A stretch of 6,033 nucleotides of DNA from Gammaproteobacteria bacterium (GTDB taxonomy: Bacteria > Pseudomonadota > Gammaproteobacteria > Pseudomonadales > Pseudohongiellaceae): contig PBXX01000007.1 in the NCBI GenBank assembly GCA_002727755.1, positions 29,263 through 35,295 of the forward strand, in the 5' to 3' direction. Numbering within the stretch: the stretch's first letter is position 1; the number at the start of each line of letters is the position of its first letter. A model generated the notes under the pieces. That model was not told where the DNA came from and made no database searches. It saw only the letters and a list, made by a program, of their open reading frames with translations. The position numbers were made by a program, and so were the translations under genes. Shown one piece after another: positions 1 to 5,875 of the stretch.

Positions 1-1124
1 TTGAAAAAAATGGCAAGGTGATTGTCACCGGATGCCTCGGGGCTCAGAGCGACCTAATTACTGAAAAACACCCTAAGGTGCTGGCAGTAACTGGTCCTCA
101 TGCTTATGAACATGTTGTCGGACAAGTTCGTGAACATCTGCCACTCTCAAAATCGGAGCATAACCCCTTCATAGACCTGCTGCCCGCTCAAGGGGTCAAA
201 CTCACGCCCAAGCATTACTCATACCTAAAAATTTCTGAGGGTTGTAACCATAAGTGCAGTTTCTGCATTATTCCTTCTATGCGCGGCAAACTTGTCAGTA
301 GACCTGTCGCGGATATATTGGATGAAGCTCAAAGACTAGTAACCTCCGGCACAAAAGAATTACTTGTGATCTCGCAAGATACGAGTGCATACGGCGTTGA
401 TCAAAAATACTCGACAGGTTTTTGGCAAGGTCTCCCAGTTAAGACGAACATGAAGGGCCTTTGCGAAGCACTGGCAAAATTTGACGTATGGATTAGATTA
501 CACTATGTCTATCCATACCCTCATGTCGATGAGATCATTCCACTCATGGCAGAGGGAAAAGTATTACCCTACCTAGACATACCTTTTCAACACGCAAGCC
601 CAAAAATACTCAAGGCCATGCGCCGTCCTGCTGCTACAGAAAACACATTAAAGCGACTCCTACAATGGAGAAAATTAGTACCGGATATCACAATTAGAAG
701 CACGTTTATAGTTGGCTTTCCCGGAGAAACTGAGGGGGATTTTGAAGAACTTCTCAACTTTTTAAATAATGCCCAACTAGATCGTGTTGGCTGTTTCAAA
801 TATTCAGCGGTTGACGGCGCTGATGCTAATAAGTTGGATGCTCCTTTATCAGAAGAAGTAAAACAAGAACGATGGGAAAGATTTATGGAGCTACAACAAA
901 GCATAAGCAAAAAAAAGCTAGCGGCAAAAATTGGAACCGAGATTGAAGCTATCGTCGACAAGGCTGATACAGAAAGTATTGTGGCTCGATCAACGGGTGA
1001 TGCGCCGGAAATTGATGGTCAGGTTTATGTAGAGTCATCAAGAAATCATAAACCTGGTGATCTAATCACCGTTAAAATCGTAGCATCTGATGAATATGAC
1101 TTATACGGAGTAGACGCTGACTAA
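1..1124 (+). CDS. rimO: Ribosomal protein S12 methylthiotransferase RimO (5'-truncated)
   Basis: RimO is a cytoplasmic radical-SAM enzyme that adds a methylthio group to the conserved aspartate of ribosomal protein S12, using two Fe-S clusters. The open frame runs in from the left edge (first whole codon at nt 3, reading [13 protein letters not shown]). By alignment from memory with the 441-residue E. coli protein, about 72 N-terminal residues are missing, including the first two cysteines of the MTTase domain. The third is present (TGCLG, codon 33-35). The radical-SAM CxxxCxxC motif, GCNHKCSFC, has its cysteine codons at 243, 255 and 264. Other family blocks are [30 protein letters not shown] and DRVGCFKYS, then a C-terminal TRAM domain from about nt 910 ending in DEYDLYG. 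The in-frame GTG at nt 18 is not the start, because homology continues upstream of it. RimO rather than MiaB follows from these blocks and the DEYDLYG end. Confidence is very high. Confidence 0.97.
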   Translation, partial: EKNGKVIVTGCLGAQSDLITEKHPKVLAVTGPHAYEHVVGQVREHLPLSKSEHNPFIDLLPAQGVKLTPKHYSYLKISEGCNHKCSFCIIPSMRGKLVSRPVADILDEAQRLVTSGTKELLVISQDTSAYGVDQKYSTGFWQGLPVKTNMKGLCEALAKFDVWIRLHYVYPYPHVDEIIPLMAEGKVLPYLDIPFQHASPKILKAMRRPAATENTLKRLLQWRKLVPDITIRSTFIVGFPGETEGDFEELLNFLNNAQLDRVGCFKYSAVDGADANKLDAPLSEEVKQERWERFMELQQSISKKKLAAKIGTEIEAIVDKADTESIVARSTGDAPEIDGQVYVESSRNHKPGDLITVKIVASDEYDLYGVDAD

Positions 1125-1192
1125 CTCTGTCGAGTTTTGTCTGCGCCTTTTTCCCACGAGTTCACTTAACTCATACGTAATCAGGATTTTGA

Positions 1193-2077
1193 ATGAACAT
1201 ATTGTTAACAGGTGCTTCGGGCTTGATTGGGAGAGCTATCAACTCTGAACTAACAAAACAAGGCAACACTGTCTACCCGCTAGTTAGAAATAGACGCGAG
1301 GGTCCTTTTTTTTATATGCAAGACACAGATGAAATTTTTTTAGATCAATCAATTCACTTGGGCGCAGTCATTAATCTAGCTGGAGTAAACATCTCAGAGC
1401 GTAGGTGGAACCCGAAAGTCAAGGAACACATAGTTCAAAGCAGAGTACGAACCACCGAGATCCTTTCGGATGCAATCGCTAATCTAAAGGAAAAACCAGA
1501 TGTCTATTTATCAGCCTCTGCAATCGGCTATTACGGCACCAACTCAAGTTCAATTCTTTCAGAATCCAGCCCGGCCGGAAAAGATTTTCTTGCCCAACTG
1601 GCGGTGGACTGGGAAAGAGCCACTAAGCCGGCTCAAGCTGCAGAAATACGAACATGCCTTCTTAGATTTGGCCTTGTTTTAAGCCCCGCTGGTGGCATGA
1701 TCAAAAACCTGCTCTTACCATTTCGCCTCGCTTGCGTCGGACCCATTGGAAGCGGCCATCAAATGTTGAGCTGGGTTAGCTTGCCGGATACTGTAAGTAT
1801 CATGAATAAATTACTAAACGATAAAAATTTTAGCGGAGCAATTAATCTGGTATCTGGCACTCCCGCAAGCAGTCTAGATTTTGCAAAAGCTCTAAGTGAT
1901 TCAATCAAGCGCCCTGCTCTACCGAAAATTCCAGCGGGCATTGTAAGGATGATGTTTGGGGAAGTGGCTGACGCTGCGTTACTGGTAGGCGCAAGTGTAA
2001 CTTCCGAAAGAATCTCTGAGCTACAAATCGAATTACAGCACGCGAATTTAAATCAGTGTCTTGGCGAGATCATGTAA
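1193..2077 (+). CDS. TIGR01777/YfcH-family NAD(P)-binding epimerase-like protein
   Basis: A 294-residue protein of the atypical short-chain dehydrogenase group that includes E. coli YfcH (297 aa) and eukaryotic SDR39U1. The physiological substrate of this family is not established. The N-terminus MNILLTGASGLIG carries the GxxGxxG dinucleotide-binding loop (residues 7-13). Further family blocks follow: VINLAG at 59-64, ERRW at 69-72, SAIGYYG at 109-115, LLRFGLVLS at 156-164 and the highly typical GPIGSG at 183-188. The C-terminal part (about 245-294) corresponds to the family's DUF1731-like tail, but the usual GGQRVLPKR-type segment is diverged (VGASVTSER). The ATG at 1193 has a weak AGGA-like ribosome site just upstream (1183-1186) and puts the Rossmann motif at the expected distance. 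It lies 68 bp after rimO on the same strand, and I saw no convincing terminator or promoter between them, so they may be co-transcribed. A T8 and a T7 run near codons 38-50 do not break the frame. Confidence 0.93.
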   Translation: MNILLTGASGLIGRAINSELTKQGNTVYPLVRNRREGPFFYMQDTDEIFLDQSIHLGAVINLAGVNISERRWNPKVKEHIVQSRVRTTEILSDAIANLKEKPDVYLSASAIGYYGTNSSSILSESSPAGKDFLAQLAVDWERATKPAQAAEIRTCLLRFGLVLSPAGGMIKNLLLPFRLACVGPIGSGHQMLSWVSLPDTVSIMNKLLNDKNFSGAINLVSGTPASSLDFAKALSDSIKRPALPKIPAGIVRMMFGEVADAALLVGASVTSERISELQIELQHANLNQCLGEIM

Positions 2078-2089
2078 TACCCAGATGTA

Positions 2090-2476
2090 TCAGAGAAGAA
2101 AATTGCAAGCTGTCATAATCAAAGACATTGTAAGTACGAAAGTTGCTTCAACTAGGGAAGAGTAATTACTGGCCTTCGACATTAAGTTTGCGGTAAGCAC
2201 GAAGAAGAAAATTGTGAGGCTTATCAGAAAAATAAAGGCAACCGAATCATTTGCCACAGCCAAACTAATGATCCAGGCGAGAAGGAGGGTGGAGAAGAAC
2301 TGACAAACCAGAGCGATCATTGAAAAACCTCCTTGCGCCCCATCCTTCAACCCTAATCCAGCTGCCCATTTACCTCCAAAAGCCGTTGGAGAATACCAGA
2401 ACGAGGCGAACAGATAGCTTATAATAGTACTCAAACCTACAGCCAACCAATTGACGTTCGTAACAAGCGCTTCCAC
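2090..2476 (-). CDS. DUF1761-family small membrane protein
   Basis: A 128-residue, very hydrophobic protein with four predicted membrane segments at roughly residues 9-27, 52-73, 78-99 and 106-125. The N-terminal NWLAV, the FWYSP motif at 26-30 at the end of the first helix, and the following FGGKW match the DUF1761 family of inner-membrane proteins, whose function is unknown. The start is GTG (complement of 2474-2476). No better start is visible, and a near-consensus AAAGGAGT sits 6 nt upstream of it. The gene diverges from the amidohydrolase gene on its right and converges on the epimerase-like gene on its left with only 12 bp between stops. Family assignment is from motif recognition. No role can be inferred from context. 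Confidence 0.85.
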   Translation of the reverse strand: MEALVTNVNWLAVGLSTIISYLFASFWYSPTAFGGKWAAGLGLKDGAQGGFSMIALVCQFFSTLLLAWIISLAVANDSVAFIFLISLTIFFFVLTANLMSKASNYSSLVEATFVLTMSLIMTACNFLL

Positions 2477-2482
2477 TGGTTT

Positions 2483-2490
2483 ACTCCTTT
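2483..2490 (-). promoter_or_regulatory. Strong Shine-Dalgarno for the DUF1761 gene
   Basis: Read on the minus strand this is AAAGGAGT, with AGGAG 7 nt before the GTG start at 2476. It is what decides the non-ATG start. I could not find a convincing minus-strand -35/-10 pair for this gene; the AT-rich stretch 2491-2510 is probably part of its leader. Confidence 0.75.
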
Positions 2491-2534
2491 ATAAACTTTA
2501 TTCAATAGAGTTAAGCGGCTTCAACCCAATTCTC

Positions 2535-2563
2535 TTAACAGTCGACCAGTAAAATTTTATACG
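2535..2563 (+). promoter_or_regulatory. Candidate sigma70 promoter for the amidohydrolase operon
   Basis: TTAACA at 2535-2540 (5 of 6 matches to TTGACA) and TATACG at 2558-2563 (4 of 6 matches to TATAAT) are separated by exactly 17 bp. This is the best-placed pair in the divergent region. Transcription would begin near 2570, giving a leader of about 70 nt before the ATG at 2642. The -35 box overlaps the right half of an inverted repeat (GTTAAG/CTTAAC), which could be an operator. The call rests on pattern matching only. Confidence 0.5.
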
Positions 2564-2573
2564 CTTATCTGCC

Positions 2574-2618
2574 TGCCGGTGTGGCATACAACATCAAAAA
2601 ATCGTAATCTAACCGGCA
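2574..2618. repeat. 7-bp perfect inverted repeat in the amidohydrolase leader
   Basis: TGCCGGT at 2574-2580 is the exact reverse complement of ACCGGCA at 2612-2618, with a 31-nt AT-rich interval between. It starts a few bases after the predicted transcription start, so it could form a stem at the 5' end of the mRNA or be a two-half-site operator. The Shine-Dalgarno at 2632 lies outside it. A chance origin is possible. Confidence 0.4.
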
Positions 2619-2631
2619 ATATCGACAGCTT

Positions 2632-2637
2632 GAGGTG
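2632..2637 (+). promoter_or_regulatory. Shine-Dalgarno that sets the amidohydrolase start
   Basis: GAGGTG, with GAGG 6 nt before the ATG at 2642. It supports starting at 2642 rather than at the in-frame GTG at 2579, which lies 21 codons upstream. That longer version would bury the signal peptide behind a polar stretch. Confidence 0.65.
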
Positions 2638-2641
2638 TGAA

Positions 2642-4240
2642 ATGACTAACCGTATGATTTTTTTGGCGTTCCTATTCGTTCTCATGATGCCCTTTAGGTT
2701 CAGCTTAGCACAAAGCAATGACTTAGATAGCTTAAAGGCTGAGGCTGTTTCCTCCATAGATTCGCTGGCGAAACTCAATCAAGAGATCATTGATAGTTTA
2801 TTTTCTTTCGCTGAACTCGGCTTCCAAGAATTTGAAACACAGCGTTACTTAACAGAAATCCTCGAACAAAACGATTTTGAAGTTGAGCTTGGCATTGCTG
2901 GCATACCTTCCGCTTGGTGGGCAAGCTGGGGAAGCGGAGAGCCAGTGATTGCGTTAGGGTCTGATGTGGATGGAATCCCTCGAGCCTCACAGATGCCAGG
3001 GGTTGCTTTCCGTCAGCCGATGATAGAGGGAGCACCAGGTCACGGCGAGGGGCACAACTCAGGCCAGGCGGTTAACATCGTTGCTGCATTAGCAGTTAAA
3101 GAAATAATGGAGAGCAAGGGACTACCAGGAACAATAGTGATCTGGCCTGGAATAGCTGAGGAATTATTAGGGACTAAAGCTTGGTATGCCAGAGACGGAC
3201 TTTTTGAGGGAGTAGATGCGGTTTTATTCACCCACGTATCTAACAATCTCTCAGTCAGTTGGGGACGAGCACGAGGTACCGGTTTGGTATCCGTTGAGTA
3301 TCTCTTTGACGGAGTTGCCGCACATGGCGCTGGCGACCCCTGGAAAGGACGAAGCGCTCTCGATGCGGTCGAACTAATGAACATTGCTTGGAATTATCGG
3401 CGAGAACATCTTCATCCACTTCAACGATCCCACTATGTAATTAGTAATGGTGGCGATCAGCCGAATGTTGTTCCTTCCTCGGCGAGTGTTTGGTACTTCA
3501 TCCGTGAAGTTAGTGCCGATGGGATACGTAATAACTTCTCAACACTGCACCAAATCGCTGAGGGCGCATCATTGATGACTGACACCTCAATGTCCAGAAA
3601 AATTGTTGGCGCCGCTTACCCGCGGCATTTCAATAGACCAATTGCTCTGGCGATGGATGAGAATATAAAGAAAATCGGACTACCCTCTTGGTCTGAGAAC
3701 GATCAACAATTTGCTAAAGCACTGCAAACGCTCATGGGAGCAGAACAACCAGAAGGACTCGCAACCGAATTGGCCGGCATAACACCAGACCTCGAACAAC
3801 CAATATCCGGCGGATCAGATGATATTGGAGATATTTCTTGGAATGTGCCAACTGTAACTCTTAGATATCCTTCAAACGTTCGCGGGCTGCAAGGACATCA
3901 CTGGTCAAGTGCAATGGCTATGGCAACCCCTATTGCACACAAGGGGGCCATCGCTGGTGCAAAGGTAATAGCATCAACTATGCTGGACCTGATATCAAAC
4001 GATACCCTTGTCGAAGAAGCACAAAACTATTTTGACGACGTTCAAACGGCTGAGGAACAATATCGCCCTTTTATAAGCCCCGATGACCCACCTGCGATTG
4101 ATAAAAATCAGGACATCATGGCTAAATTCAAACCAATGTTGGAAGAGCTTTATTACGACCCTGACCGGTTTGAGACATACCTAGACCAACTAGGGATCGA
4201 CTACCCACAGCTTACTCCAACAGAAATTCGACGTAACTAG
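2642..4240 (+). CDS. Exported M20-family amidohydrolase/metallopeptidase (AbgB-like)
   Basis: A 532-residue predicted metal-dependent hydrolase of amide bonds, related to AbgB (p-aminobenzoyl-glutamate hydrolase subunit) and to M20D amidohydrolases. Residues 1-23 form a signal peptide: Arg4, a hydrophobic core, and a signal peptidase I site SLA|Q. The mature enzyme should therefore be extracytoplasmic, unlike AbgB. The catalytic domain shows SDVDGIP at 107-113, GHGEGHN at 133-139, the EE pair at 173-174 and a later His198. The family-typical block AHGAGDPWKGRSALDA begins at 227 in the lid/dimerisation domain (about 212-325) and is followed by NGGDQPNVVP. The C-terminal metal-site His is in GHHW (419-421). 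The usual metal-ligand Cys of the GxGCGH motif is Glu136 here. A C-terminal tail of about 65 residues follows the catalytic fold. An unknown exported protein follows after 25 bp, so they probably share an operon. The substrate cannot be deduced. Confidence 0.92.
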   Translation: MTNRMIFLAFLFVLMMPFRFSLAQSNDLDSLKAEAVSSIDSLAKLNQEIIDSLFSFAELGFQEFETQRYLTEILEQNDFEVELGIAGIPSAWWASWGSGEPVIALGSDVDGIPRASQMPGVAFRQPMIEGAPGHGEGHNSGQAVNIVAALAVKEIMESKGLPGTIVIWPGIAEELLGTKAWYARDGLFEGVDAVLFTHVSNNLSVSWGRARGTGLVSVEYLFDGVAAHGAGDPWKGRSALDAVELMNIAWNYRREHLHPLQRSHYVISNGGDQPNVVPSSASVWYFIREVSADGIRNNFSTLHQIAEGASLMTDTSMSRKIVGAAYPRHFNRPIALAMDENIKKIGLPSWSENDQQFAKALQTLMGAEQPEGLATELAGITPDLEQPISGGSDDIGDISWNVPTVTLRYPSNVRGLQGHHWSSAMAMATPIAHKGAIAGAKVIASTMLDLISNDTLVEEAQNYFDDVQTAEEQYRPFISPDDPPAIDKNQDIMAKFKPMLEELYYDPDRFETYLDQLGIDYPQLTPTEIRRN

Positions 4241-4265
4241 TCGATAAATTGCTGAGTGCTCTAAT

Positions 4266-4916
4266 GTGAAGATGAAACTTTTTATTTTATCTATAGTGCT
4301 GATTACTGGAGGTGTATTTGCTCAAGAGCCGCTGCAACCCAATATAATTGGCGAGTTAGATCTCTCGAGCCGAGTGGAGGAGGTTAAGGAGTATCATGGG
4401 GAAGTCAGAGACTTAAAGATCTTGGCGCCAACCATTGCACCTGAAGAAATTGATCGTGCCGTTTTAAACAAGCTCATGCAAGAAATAGCTGATAACCCAA
4501 AAATTACCGAAGAGAGATTAGGAGTCTCTTCAGAACAAATTGACGATATTTTTATCACAATATCCAATGCCAAAAGTTTCATTAACAATAATGAGATGGC
4601 TAACGTTAGAGCAATGTGCAATGCTTGGAACAGCTCAAATTTTAGCGATGATAAGAGAACACAAGAAGCGATTGACGCGTATAAGACTCGTGATCAGTTT
4701 ACGAAAAATTTTATTGCAAAATACTATCGGCTAGTATTATTTGACATCGAATCGCTGTTGCATCCATCTGAACAAGAAAAGTTTAATGCCTATATGAATG
4801 ACCGTCGGCGACGGATGGCCACCTCTGGAACAAGGTCTTGGGGCTCTGTTGTTGAAAATATAAAGAGTGGTCGTGATGCTGTTAATTTTCATTGCCGAGT
4901 GAATAGAGACAAGTGA
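4266..4916 (+). CDS. Small exported protein of unknown function
   Basis: I do not recognise this 216-residue protein. It opens with a signal peptide (MKMKLFILSIVLITGGVFA|Q, cleavage after residue 19), so it should be periplasmic or secreted. The mature part is mostly charged and probably helical. It contains only two cysteines, at 118 and 210, which could form a disulfide outside the cytoplasm. A segment near 161-184 (DIESLLHPSEQEKFNAY then a run of Arg) looks like an amphipathic helix ending in a strongly basic cluster. The start is either GTG 4266, with a weak GAG 9 nt upstream, or ATG 4272 two codons later; both give the same signal peptide. It lies 25 bp after the amidohydrolase, and its stop codon overlaps the ribosome site of the next gene, so it is very likely co-expressed with both. 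No function is assigned. Confidence 0.78.
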   Translation: MKMKLFILSIVLITGGVFAQEPLQPNIIGELDLSSRVEEVKEYHGEVRDLKILAPTIAPEEIDRAVLNKLMQEIADNPKITEERLGVSSEQIDDIFITISNAKSFINNNEMANVRAMCNAWNSSNFSDDKRTQEAIDAYKTRDQFTKNFIAKYYRLVLFDIESLLHPSEQEKFNAYMNDRRRRMATSGTRSWGSVVENIKSGRDAVNFHCRVNRDK

Positions 4917-4919
4917 GGA
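4915..4919 (+). promoter_or_regulatory. Shine-Dalgarno overlapping the upstream stop codon
   Basis: GAGGA sits 5 nt before the ATG at 4925 and overlaps the TGA stop (4914-4916) of the upstream exported protein. This supports ATG 4925 as the isomerase start and suggests translational coupling. An in-frame GTG at 4913, overlapping that stop as GTGA, is an alternative start with a weaker upstream AGAG. Confidence 0.65.
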
Positions 4920-4924
4920 ACGAG

Positions 4925-5794
4925 ATGAATAGTACCTGTTTTAATGTCAGTATCGAGAATAACATTGCGCATCTGGTGCTTAATAGACCTGAAAAGCGAA
5001 ATAGTATGGTGCCGGAATTCTGGGACGAATTACCCAAAATCATTCATAAAATTAACGAAGATTCATTGGCAAGAGTAATCGTTATCTCATCCACAGGCCC
5101 TCATTTCACCTCAGGAATCGATACCTCTGTTTTTGGTAACTCTGAGAAAGTATCGGACAATTCGATGAAGCAGAAAAAACTCGATCGAGTAAAGGGAGCC
5201 AAACTCTATGACACCGTGAAGTACCTACAACAAACCTTTTCCTGTTTGGAAGAGAGTCGTGTTCCTGTTTTGGCTGCAATTCAAGGTGGCGCTATTGGCG
5301 GTGGAGTTGATCTTATTACAGCCTGCGACATGCGCTACATGACGGAAGATGCTTTTCTTAGCATCTTTGAGATCAATATTGGAATGACGGCTGACGTGGG
5401 CACCTTCCCGCGGATAGCCAAGTTACTTCCGGAGGGCATAGCCAAAGAGCTTGCTTACACTGGCAGAAGAATGTCTGCAAAAGAGGCCAAATCACTTGGA
5501 CTTGTGAACCAAATATTTCCCGATAAAGATTCAATGCTGCGAGCTGTAATGGAAATTGCAAAAGAAATCGCAAATAAGGCACCGCTTGCCATTTACGGTA
5601 GCAAACGAATCATAAATTTTGCAAGAGACCACAGTACATCCGACACTCTTGATTACATCGGAATATGGAACGCAAGCATGCTCCAACAAGACGAAATCAT
5701 TGAAGCGATGAATGCCAATAGAGAAGGGAGAGAAGCAGATTTTGTCGATTTACCGTCAAAGAGAAAACAAATGGGTCCTGGTTTGACGGAATAA
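4925..5794 (+). CDS. Delta(3,5)-delta(2,4)-dienoyl-CoA isomerase (crotonase family)
   Basis: A 289-residue crotonase-superfamily enzyme closest to the ECH1 type, which converts 3,5-dienoyl-CoA to 2,4-dienoyl-CoA in beta-oxidation of unsaturated fatty acids with odd-position double bonds. The oxyanion-hole segments are HFTSGID (60-66) and GAIGGGVD (122-129). The three acidic residues that define ECH1 (Asp176, Glu196 and Asp204 in the rat enzyme) are all present with identical spacing: Asp129 in GGGVD, Glu149 in FEINIG and Asp157 in TADVG. Other ECH1-like blocks are ACDMRY, FPDKDSML, GSKRIINFARDHS and LDYIGIWNASMLQ. No signal peptide is visible, so it is cytoplasmic. The start is ATG 4925, with GAGGA just upstream. 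It is the third gene of a tight group behind two exported proteins, an unusual setting for a fatty-acid enzyme. A plain enoyl-CoA hydratase is less likely given the Asp/Glu/Asp set. Confidence 0.93.
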   Translation: MNSTCFNVSIENNIAHLVLNRPEKRNSMVPEFWDELPKIIHKINEDSLARVIVISSTGPHFTSGIDTSVFGNSEKVSDNSMKQKKLDRVKGAKLYDTVKYLQQTFSCLEESRVPVLAAIQGGAIGGGVDLITACDMRYMTEDAFLSIFEINIGMTADVGTFPRIAKLLPEGIAKELAYTGRRMSAKEAKSLGLVNQIFPDKDSMLRAVMEIAKEIANKAPLAIYGSKRIINFARDHSTSDTLDYIGIWNASMLQQDEIIEAMNANREGREADFVDLPSKRKQMGPGLTE

Positions 5795-5799
5795 AAACA

Positions 5800-5837
5800 A
5801 AGAACGCGAGGTGTGGACATTTTGAGCTCGCGCTCTT
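5800..5837 (+). terminator. Imperfect hairpin after the isomerase, possible terminator
   Basis: The left arm 5800-5810 (AAGAACGCGAG) pairs with the right arm 5827-5837 (CTCGCGCTCTT) over 11 positions with one A-C mismatch, around a 16-nt loop. The core is CGCGAG/CTCGCG. It begins 5 bp after the isomerase stop. The downstream stretch is pyrimidine-rich (ACTCTTACG) rather than a clean T run, so as a rho-independent terminator it is weak. It may be a processing or attenuation hairpin instead. Confidence 0.45.
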
Positions 5838-5847
5838 ACTCTTACGT

Positions 5848-5853
5848 TATAAA
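5848..5853 (+). promoter_or_regulatory. Possible -10 box before the right-edge gene
   Basis: TATAAA matches the -10 consensus in 5 of 6 positions and lies 22 bp before the ATG at 5876. The nearest -35-like hexamer, TTGAGC at 5822-5827, has a 20-bp spacer, which is too long to be convincing. If real, transcription would start close to the start codon. Confidence 0.22.
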
Positions 5854-5875
5854 ACTACAAAAATAGAGTTTCCTC

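Noticed and set aside
18..20. GTG at nt 18 as the start of RimO
   Set aside because: The frame is open to the left edge, and the residues before it (ENGK) match RimO, so the gene simply enters from outside the window.
909..916. A8 run near the end of rimO as a programmed frameshift site
   Set aside because: The frame continues through a normal TRAM domain to the expected C-terminus, so no frameshift is needed.
587..961. 124-codon antisense open frame inside rimO
   Set aside because: It lies wholly opposite a well-conserved gene, resembles no family, and is explained by codon bias on the other strand. The same applies to the antisense frames at 2787-3035, 3040-3384 and 5373-5582.
1158..1172. 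GAGTT/AACTC small hairpin between rimO and the next gene as a terminator
   Set aside because: It has only a five-bp AT-leaning stem and no T run after it. The T run at 1148-1152 comes before the hairpin.
2501..2530. Minus-strand promoter TTGGGT/TATTGA for the DUF1761 gene
   Set aside because: The -10 matches consensus in only three positions and the -35 is poor, so it is not better than chance in AT-rich DNA.
2579..2641. Longer amidohydrolase start at GTG 2579
   Set aside because: It would place a polar 21-residue extension before a clear signal peptide, has no good ribosome site, and the ATG at 2642 has GAGGTG upstream.
4925..5794. Plain enoyl-CoA hydratase label for the crotonase
   Set aside because: The Asp/Glu/Asp catalytic set and several sequence blocks match dienoyl-CoA isomerase more specifically.
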